Assembly (NCBI GenBank): GCA_002293345.1
Contig: DBDB01000072.1
Span: 995-12,356, forward strand
DNA length: 11,362 nt
Direction: 5' to 3'
Source: Alistipes sp. UBA943
Lineage (GTDB): Bacteria > Bacteroidota > Bacteroidia > Bacteroidales > Rikenellaceae
The notes under the pieces were generated by a model. That model saw only the letters and a list, made by a program, of their open reading frames with translations, was not told the origin of the DNA and ran no database searches. Positions 6,296 to 11,362 of this stretch are shown in pieces; within the stretch, counting starts at the first letter, position 1, and each line of letters opens with the position of its first letter. The translations under genes and the position numbers were made by a program.

Positions 6296-6664
6296 TTAAG
6301 ATACGATTTGATTCGGGTCTTCTCCGAGTGAGAAGGGTTTCGACTCCTGGATCGGCTCCCACGCGCCATTCTTACGCTCGAAACGGTCCGTTGTGCGCAT
6401 CACGCTCGATTTCCGCTCCCCATGGCTGTCGATCATCGTCCAGCGCTGCATCGAGTAGACGACGCCCAGATCCCCCTCCACAACCGCCTCGGCAGCGTAA
6501 ACCTCAAGCTCCATGCGCACCGGATGCGAGCGATCCTTTCCGGGTGTCGATGGGTACGGGACGCCGTCGACAAGAATCTCTTCCTCGACACATTCGTAGG
6601 TGCCGGTACGCTTCTCCACCAATGAGACCAGCTCGCGTTTGTCTTCTTCCGTTGTTTTCATCAT
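6296..6664 (-). CDS. Small hypothetical protein, possibly NTF2/SnoaL-like
   Basis: A 122-residue acidic protein with no signal peptide or membrane segment. I do not recognise it with certainty. The C-terminal half (VVYSMQRWTMIDSHG, then SSVMRTTDRFERKNGAWEPI) resembles the last strands of NTF2-like (SnoaL/DUF4440) domains, where a Thr-Asp pair and a gly-x-trp turn near the end are common. The N-terminal helices of that fold are not obvious. It begins MM (6664 or 6661), 7 nt after the xseA stop, and ends 10 nt before xseB, so it is co-transcribed between the two exonuclease VII subunits. Codon use looks like its neighbours'. Any role with exonuclease VII is inference from position only. Confidence 0.75.
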   Translation of the reverse strand: MMKTTEEDKRELVSLVEKRTGTYECVEEEILVDGVPYPSTPGKDRSHPVRMELEVYAAEAVVEGDLGVVYSMQRWTMIDSHGERKSSVMRTTDRFERKNGAWEPIQESKPFSLGEDPNQIVS

Positions 6665-6671
6665 ATCGTGT

Positions 6672-7835
6672 TTAGTTCACTGTCGTTTCTATCGTGCCGT
6701 CCGACACCTCGATCTGCAACACGTCTCCCGGGTCTGCTTCATGCACGGACGTTATCGCCATGCCGTTGCACCTTGCCACTGAAAAGCCAAGCTGCAAAAT
6801 GTGTTTCGGGGAGCGGCTATCCACCAATTCGGCTGCCGAACGCAAACGTTCCGTGTGGCGGGAGAGCAGCAGCGTCGTTTGGTGCGACAGATCCACGCGG
6901 AGCAGGTCCAGGCGTGATTTGTGTGTCTGTAGCAGCGCCGTGGCGGCATCGCGCACCTCCATGGAGGTGCGGGTGAGCCTCGCGTCGAGCGAGGCTGCTC
7001 GTTCCACGAGCCATGCCGCCACGGCGGTCGGGGTCTTCAGCATCGTGTGGGCCACCATGTCCGTCACACTCACGTCCTTGTCGTGCCCTATACCCGTGAC
7101 GATCGGGAGCGGGAACTGTGCCACGTGGGCGCACAACCGATACCCATCGAAACAGCTCAAATCGACCGCCGAACCGCCTCCGCGAATGATCACCACCAGA
7201 TCGAACTGTTCTAATCGCCCGGCGATCGCGTCTAATGCCGCAATGATGTCGTCCTCGGCCCCCGCGCCCTGTACGACGGCTTCGAAAATGGTTGCATCGC
7301 ATCGGTACGGGCTCCGGCGCAACTGCTCCATAAAGTCTTGGTAACCGGCCGCTTGCGGACTCGAAATGACGGCGATGCGGTCGGTCAACAGCGGCAGCGG
7401 CAACTCACGATTCATGTCCCACACGCCATCTTTTTGGAGTTGTGCGATCGTGAGTTGCCGCTGCCGCTCCAATTCGCCCAACGTGAAGGTGGGATCTATG
7501 TCGCTCACGTTCAACGAAAATCCATACAGCTCGTGGTACGTCACCGACACCTGAGCCAGGATACGCATGCCCGCCGTGAGGCGTTGGCCCGTCTCCGTCT
7601 CGAAACGCCGCGACACCTTCTGGTACACCGCACGCCAGATCGTTGCACGTGCCTGTGACAGTGCCACGTCCGTGAACGGTGCCTTTTCGACCAGCTCCAG
7701 ATAGCAGTGCCCCGACGAATTCACCTTCAACTCAGCCACCTCAGCACTCACCCACAGCGATTTGGGGAACGCCGCTTCGAGCGACGTCTTGATCGAACGC
7801 TGCAACTGCGTGAGGGTAACGTGTGGGTCGGACAT
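6672..7835 (-). CDS. xseA: Exodeoxyribonuclease VII large subunit
   Basis: This 387-residue protein is the catalytic subunit of exonuclease VII, a metal-independent nuclease releasing oligonucleotides from both ends of single-stranded DNA. An N-terminal OB-fold (about 5-112, with WVSAEVAEL and SSGHCYLEL) leads to the catalytic domain. Conserved sites are visible: AVISSPQAAGYQDF (155-168), RGGGS (218-222), GIGHDKD (248-254) and KTPTA (267-271). A helical stretch of about 275-338 precedes the C-terminal SPKHILQLGFSV strand region. It is shorter than the E. coli enzyme (456) because the coiled-coil arm is reduced. The start ATG is 17 nt from the prfA stop, within the same operon. Codons 122-148 contain a perfect 22-bp inverted repeat, listed separately. 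Confidence 0.95.
   Translation of the reverse strand: MSDPHVTLTQLQRSIKTSLEAAFPKSLWVSAEVAELKVNSSGHCYLELVEKAPFTDVALSQARATIWRAVYQKVSRRFETETGQRLTAGMRILAQVSVTYHELYGFSLNVSDIDPTFTLGELERQRQLTIAQLQKDGVWDMNRELPLPLLTDRIAVISSPQAAGYQDFMEQLRRSPYRCDATIFEAVVQGAGAEDDIIAALDAIAGRLEQFDLVVIIRGGGSAVDLSCFDGYRLCAHVAQFPLPIVTGIGHDKDVSVTDMVAHTMLKTPTAVAAWLVERAASLDARLTRTSMEVRDAATALLQTHKSRLDLLRVDLSHQTTLLLSRHTERLRSAAELVDSRSPKHILQLGFSVARCNGMAITSVHEADPGDVLQIEVSDGTIETTVN
7390..7468. repeat. Perfect 22-bp inverted repeat within xseA, 35-bp spacer
   Basis: The 22-nt arm at 7390-7411 (begins AGCGGCAGCGGC, ends TCACGAT) is exactly complementary to 7447-7468. On the coding strand the arms encode ERQRQLTI and NRELPLPL, both ordinary for XseA. 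If the 35-bp spacer (7412-7446) were inverted, the frame would remain open, replacing residues 131-142 (AQLQKDGVWDMN) with HVPHAIFLELCD. In mRNA the arms would make a very stable stem. Confidence 0.9.
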
Positions 7836-7852
7836 CGCGAAAATATGTGTGA

Positions 7853-8938
7853 TTACAGCTCGCTCTCCTTCAAGCGCTCCGCGTTCTCGGCCACGATCAG
7901 GTGGTCGATCACGTCCTGAATGTCGCCATCCATGAACGCCTGCAGGTTGTACACCGTGTAGTTGATCCGGTGGTCCGTGATACGTCCCTGGGGGTAGTTG
8001 TACGTGCGGATCTTTGCCGAACGGTCGCCCGTCGACACCATCGTCTTGCGTTTCGAGGCGATCTCATCGAGGTATTTGGCATATTCGAGGTTGAAGATAC
8101 GCGTGCGCAGCTCCTCGAATGCCTTGTCGAAGTTCTTCAACTGGGACTTCTGATCCTGGCACTGTACCACGATGCCCGTCGGGATGTGTGTCAGGCGGAT
8201 CGCCGAGTAGGTCGTGTTCACCGACTGGCCGCCCGGACCCGACGAGCAGAACGTGTCTTTACGGATATCGTTCATCGAAACCTCCACGTCGAACTCCTCT
8301 GCCTCGGGTAATACCGCCACCGAGGCCGCCGAAGTGTGTACACGTCCCTGCGTCTCGGTCTGCGGCACGCGTTGCACACGATGCACTCCCGATTCGTACT
8401 TCAACGTGCCGTACACATTGTTCCCCGTCACCTTCAAAACCACCTCCTTGAAACCGCCCGACGTGCCTTCCGAGGATGATGTGATCTCGTACTTCCATCC
8501 CTTTGACTCGATATACTTCGTGTACATGCGCAACAGGTCGCCCGCAAAGATGGCAGCCTCGTCGCCGCCCGTGCCGCCACGGATCTCGACGATCGCGTTC
8601 TTCGCATCCTGAGGGTCCTTCGGGATCAGGAGTAACTTGATCTCCTCCTCCAAAATAGGGATCTGGGGTTCCAGCGCGGCGATCTCCTCACGTGCCATGT
8701 CGCGCATCTCCTCGTCCTTGTCGTTCGCCAGCACGTCCTTAGCTTCCGAAAGGTTCGCCATCGCCATGCGGTACTTCTCCGACGACTCGATGATCGGCTC
8801 CAACTCGCGGTACTCCTTGTTCAGTTGGATGAACTGCTTCACATCTGAGATCACCTGCGGATCCGTCAGTTTTTCACCGATCTCCTCGTACTTGAGTTTC
8901 AGGCCGTCGAGGCGCATTAATATTGAATTATCTGCCAT
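7853..8938 (-). CDS. prfA: Peptide chain release factor 1
   Basis: This 361-residue protein terminates translation at UAA and UAG by entering the ribosomal A site. A helical N-terminal domain (to about 105) is followed by GGTGGDEA (121-128). The codon-recognition loop HRVQRVPQTETQGRVHTSA has PQT at 192-194, where E. coli has PAT. The catalytic loop CSSGPGGQSVNTT carries GGQ at 236-238, whose Gln is normally methylated by PrmC. Length matches the family (about 360). PQT marks it as RF1 rather than RF2, whose motif is SPF, and no programmed frameshift is present. It heads the operon with xseA, the hypothetical gene, xseB and the methyltransferase. Its ATG follows an A-rich stretch with no Shine-Dalgarno motif. 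No clear promoter was found in the hairpin-rich upstream region. Confidence 0.97.
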   Translation of the reverse strand: MADNSILMRLDGLKLKYEEIGEKLTDPQVISDVKQFIQLNKEYRELEPIIESSEKYRMAMANLSEAKDVLANDKDEEMRDMAREEIAALEPQIPILEEEIKLLLIPKDPQDAKNAIVEIRGGTGGDEAAIFAGDLLRMYTKYIESKGWKYEITSSSEGTSGGFKEVVLKVTGNNVYGTLKYESGVHRVQRVPQTETQGRVHTSAASVAVLPEAEEFDVEVSMNDIRKDTFCSSGPGGQSVNTTYSAIRLTHIPTGIVVQCQDQKSQLKNFDKAFEELRTRIFNLEYAKYLDEIASKRKTMVSTGDRSAKIRTYNYPQGRITDHRINYTVYNLQAFMDGDIQDVIDHLIVAENAERLKESEL

Positions 8939-9169
8939 TTTTGTGTTGTTTTTTCTTCTTTGTACTTTTTGCCATCAAAAAGTACCAAAAACTGTCCCGG
9001 TGGCCCGGGCTGGACTTCGACTTTCTCCGAAAGTCGGTATTTTGGGCGCACAGGAAAATGTATTTCCCGTTGGGAAATAGTTCTTTGAACAAACAAGAGT
9101 ATTGGAGAACTTGTTCTCGCAATCTCTTGTTTGTTCAAAGAACCGTTGCTCTGCAACGCACATTTTCCT
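8939..9169 (+). repeat. Hairpin-dense intergenic element, copy 2
   Basis: This non-coding stretch between prfA and leuS repeats the motif order of 4801-5019: a T-rich tract (8938-8961); hairpin GTACTTTTT/AAAAAGTAC (8962-8985); ACCAAAAACT (8984-8993); an extra CCCGG/CCGGG hairpin (8996-9009); ACTTCGA (9014-9020); hairpin CGACTTTC/GAAAGTCG (9018-9036); TATTTTGGGCGC (9038-9049); long-range stem AGGAAAATGT with ACATTTTCCT (9052-9061 with 9160-9169); hairpin TATTTCCC/GGGAAATA (9061-9079); a long palindrome (9080-9143); and hairpin CGTTGC-TCT-GCAACG (9144-9158). Short frames across it look random. Its nature as repeat, RNA or transcription signal is unresolved. Confidence 0.6.
9080..9143. repeat. 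64-nt near-perfect palindrome between leuS and prfA
   Basis: A perfect 20-bp outer stem (9080-9099 with 9124-9143) continues inward as ATTG/CAAT (9101-9104 with 9120-9123) and GAGAAC/GTTCTC (9105-9110 with 9113-9118) around TT. Only T9100 and G9119 stay unpaired, giving 30 base pairs in 64 nt. It could end or process leuS transcripts, or extrude as a cruciform. It lacks a long T tail on either side. Confidence 0.85.
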
Positions 9170-9190
9170 CGTCAAGTTGCCCATAACAAA

Positions 9191-9243
9191 GACTTATGCA
9201 ATAAGTCTCCGGTCCTCCGCAGGTCACTGCGGCCGCCGGAGGC
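9191..9243 (-). terminator. Paired hairpins just after leuS, possible terminator region
   Basis: GACTTAT-GCA-ATAAGTC (9191-9207) lies next to a G/C-rich structure, TCCGG/CCGGA (9208-9212 with 9236-9240) enclosing CCGCAG-GTCA-CTGCGG (9217-9232). On the minus strand these begin 7 nt after the leuS stop and end in TTTGTTATG. The T run is short, so termination may be partial and prfA could be reached by read-through. Confidence 0.4.
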
Positions 9244-9250
9244 AAAATTA

Positions 9251-11362
9251 CTAAATTACAATATTTATAATCTTTCCCGGTACGACGACCACTTTTTTGG
9301 GGGTCGCACCGTTCAGGTATTTCTGCGCATCGTCGGTCTGCACGACATCGCGTTCGATCTCCGCGATCGGGAGCGAAAGGTCGTACTCCCGCTTGAAACG
9401 CAACTTGCCGTTCACCGATACCGGGTACTCGAACGACGAAGCATGCAGGTAACTCTCGTCGTAAGCGGGATACGCCGCCGTGCAGACCGACGATGCACGA
9501 CGCCCATCGGGATCCAGCGCATGCCACAGCTCCTCCGTAATGTGTGGCGCGAAGGGTGACAGGAGTACCGTCAGAGGATCCAAAACAGCCCTTTTGTGGC
9601 ACCCGCCCAACTCGTTCAGGCAGATCATGAAGGCTGATACCGCCGTGTTGAACGAGAAGTTCTCAATGTCTTCGCGTACCTTCTTGATCGTCTTGTGCAA
9701 CGTCTTCAGCTCGGCGTCGGTGGGCGTTTCGTCGCTGACCACGAAATTGCCATCGCGATCGTAGAACAGCGCCCAGAACCTCCGCAGAAACTTGAATACC
9801 CCGTCGATACCGTTCGTGTCCCACGGTTTGGATTGCTCCAACGGACCGAGGAACATCTCGTACATGCGTAATGTGTCGGCACCGTAATCGGCAATGATCC
9901 GATCCGGATTCACCACGTTGAACATCGATTTGCTCATCTTCTCCACCGCCCAGCCGCATACGTATTTCCCGTTTTCGAGAATGAACTCGGCATCTTTAAA
10001 TTCAGGTCTCCATGCCCTGAATGCGGTTGTGTCGAGGATGTCGTTATGAACCAGGCTAATGTCCACGTGAATCTCCTGGGTTTTATACCCCTCCTTCAAC
10101 CCGTATGACACGAATTTGCCCTTGTCCGTACCCTCCAACACACGATACACGAAACTCGAACGTCCCTGGATCATGCCCTGGTTCACCAGGCGCTTGAACG
10201 GTTCGGCCTCGCAAACGACCCCGATATCGTACAGGAGCATGTTCCAGAATCGGGCGTACATCAGGTGTCCCGTGGCATGCTCGATACCACCCACATACAG
10301 ATTCACGTCGCGCCAATATTCATTTATCTGCTTGTCCACCAGCGCTGTGTCGTTGTGTGGATCCATGTAGCGCAGGAAGTAAGCCGACGAACCCGCGAAG
10401 CCCGGCATAGTCGACAGTTCCAATGGATATCCCTCCTTCGTGCACCAGTTTTTGACCCGTGCCAAGGGTGGTTCCCCCGCCTCCGTGGGGCCGAAGTTGT
10501 CGATCGGAGGCAGTTCCAAGGGCAATAGTTTCTCGTCCAACGGACACGGAACCCCATCCTTATAATATATAGGTATCGGTTCGCCCCAATAGCGCTGGCG
10601 CGAGAAGATCGCGTCGCGCAGTCGATAGTTCACCACGCGTCGTCCCAAGCCGCGTTGCTCGATCCGTGTCAATACGCGCTCGATCGCAGGTTTCGGATCC
10701 ACACTCTCATCCACCACCGGGATGATATCCAGTCCGAAATGCTCGGCGAAACGTCTGTCGCGTTCGTCGTGTGCCGGTACAGCCATGATCGCCCCCGTGC
10801 CGTAGCCAGCCAATACGTAATCCGATATATATATAGGTATCTCCCGGTTCGTGAAGGGATTGACCGCGTACGATCCCGTGAAGACCCCGCTCACCCGTTT
10901 CGTGTCGGCTATCCTCTCCCGCTCCGAACGTCTCTTCGAAGCAGCTATGTATTCTTCGATCGCAGCAAGGTGGTCGGGGGTGACGATGGCTCTGTGCTGT
11001 CCGCCGGGTTCACACTGCTCGGGGGCCAACACCATGAAGGTTACGCCGTAGATCGTGTCGGGACGGGTGGTGAAAACCTCCATCTTTTCGGGTCGACCCA
11101 CGATGTCGAAAAATATCCGGGCTCCGGTGCTTTTACCGATCCAGGTACGCTGTATCTCTTTGAGTGATTCGCTCCACTGGAGTTCGTCGAGCCCCTCCAA
11201 TAGCCTCTCGGCATAGGCGCTCACCCTCAGCAGCCACTGCATCATGCGCTTTTGCTCCACCGGATGGCCACCGCGTTCGCTCAACCCGTCTTTCACTTCG
11301 TCGTTGGCCAGCACCGTCCCCAGCGCTTCACACCAGTTCACCATCGTCGAGGCGCGGTAGGC
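9251..11362 (-). CDS. leuS: Leucyl-tRNA synthetase, N-terminus beyond the window
   Basis: 703 residues are visible; the frame is open to the window edge with AYRAST before the first internal Met at 11344, so about 220 N-terminal residues with the HIGH motif are missing. The enzyme charges tRNA-Leu in the cytoplasm. Visible landmarks: NWCEALGTVLANDEV near the edge; the CP1 editing domain with TTRPDT (11054-11071) and GTGAIMAVPAHDERD (about 10758-10802), whose Asp is the universal editing residue; a RQRYWGEPIPIYY strand; the leucine-specific insertion; and KMSKS (9926-9940). A helical anticodon-binding domain follows, then a C-terminal domain ending KVVVVPGKIINIVI. The protein is collinear with the family, without frameshifts. 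It lies upstream of prfA on the same strand, but 312 bp of hairpin-rich DNA separates them. Confidence 0.97.
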   Translation of the reverse strand, partial: AYRASTMVNWCEALGTVLANDEVKDGLSERGGHPVEQKRMMQWLLRVSAYAERLLEGLDELQWSESLKEIQRTWIGKSTGARIFFDIVGRPEKMEVFTTRPDTIYGVTFMVLAPEQCEPGGQHRAIVTPDHLAAIEEYIAASKRRSERERIADTKRVSGVFTGSYAVNPFTNREIPIYISDYVLAGYGTGAIMAVPAHDERDRRFAEHFGLDIIPVVDESVDPKPAIERVLTRIEQRGLGRRVVNYRLRDAIFSRQRYWGEPIPIYYKDGVPCPLDEKLLPLELPPIDNFGPTEAGEPPLARVKNWCTKEGYPLELSTMPGFAGSSAYFLRYMDPHNDTALVDKQINEYWRDVNLYVGGIEHATGHLMYARFWNMLLYDIGVVCEAEPFKRLVNQGMIQGRSSFVYRVLEGTDKGKFVSYGLKEGYKTQEIHVDISLVHNDILDTTAFRAWRPEFKDAEFILENGKYVCGWAVEKMSKSMFNVVNPDRIIADYGADTLRMYEMFLGPLEQSKPWDTNGIDGVFKFLRRFWALFYDRDGNFVVSDETPTDAELKTLHKTIKKVREDIENFSFNTAVSAFMICLNELGGCHKRAVLDPLTVLLSPFAPHITEELWHALDPDGRRASSVCTAAYPAYDESYLHASSFEYPVSVNGKLRFKREYDLSLPIAEIERDVVQTDDAQKYLNGATPKKVVVVPGKIINIVI

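Noticed and set aside
6286..6369. Upstream start for xseB adding 28 residues
   Set aside because: The extension is Arg/Ser-rich, overlaps the preceding gene and is absent from the known family pattern.
6976..6996. 8-bp inverted repeat AGCCTCGC / GCGAGGCT in xseA
   Set aside because: Short enough to arise by chance in G/C-rich coding sequence, and not linked to any signal.
8917..9186. Several overlapping short frames on both strands between prfA and leuS
   Set aside because: They follow the palindromes, have no start context or homology I recognise, and arise because hairpin DNA reads similarly on both strands.
10560..10840. Repeated TATATAGGTATC-like tracts in leuS
   Set aside because: Both encode an IPIY peptide stretch, so the repeat reflects coding rather than a regulatory element.

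Overview
The window reads as chromosomal housekeeping DNA from a member of the Bacteroidota, most likely order Bacteroidales. Four things point there: a TGS/ThrRS-like nucleoside kinase fusion, a release factor 1 with PQT in place of PAT, start codons preceded by A/T-rich sequence with no Shine-Dalgarno motif, and promoters of the TTTG / TAnnTTTG type. The fairly high G+C of the genes hints at a Rikenellaceae-like (Alistipes-type) genome, but family level is a guess. No phage, transposase, CRISPR array, tRNA or rRNA gene was seen.

Layout. 1-1442 (-): 5' portion of a nucleoside kinase that runs off the left edge. 1478-2809 (+): secreted 5'-nucleotidase/metallophosphatase, divergent from the kinase across only 35 bp. 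2822-2892: rpsA promoter interleaved with a terminator hairpin. 2948-4741 (+): rpsA, six S1 domains, followed by a strong 20-bp-stem terminator. 4801-5374: non-coding, packed with hairpins, holding a structured repeat, a large palindrome and a 209-bp G/C-rich element with 12-bp terminal inverted repeats and two G-quadruplex motifs. 5375-8938 (-): tight operon read prfA, xseA, small hypothetical gene, xseB, methyltransferase, with gaps of 17, 7 and 10 nt and then a 4-bp ATGA overlap. 8939-9250: second hairpin-dense non-coding stretch. 9251-11362 (-): leuS, missing its N-terminus at the right edge.

How the genes work together. leuS, prfA and rpsA serve translation; xseA and xseB encode the two subunits of exonuclease VII. 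The kinase and the exported nucleotidase act in opposite directions on nucleosides and nucleotides.

The unusual content is structural rather than a new enzyme system. (i) A perfect 22-bp inverted repeat lies inside xseA, and the 35 bp between its arms would stay open in frame if inverted. (ii) Two diverged copies of what looks like one structured intergenic element share the same motif order at 4801-5019 and 8939-9169. (iii) A near-perfect 64-nt palindrome lies between leuS and prfA. (iv) A MITE/REP-like G-rich element lies downstream of the prfA operon.
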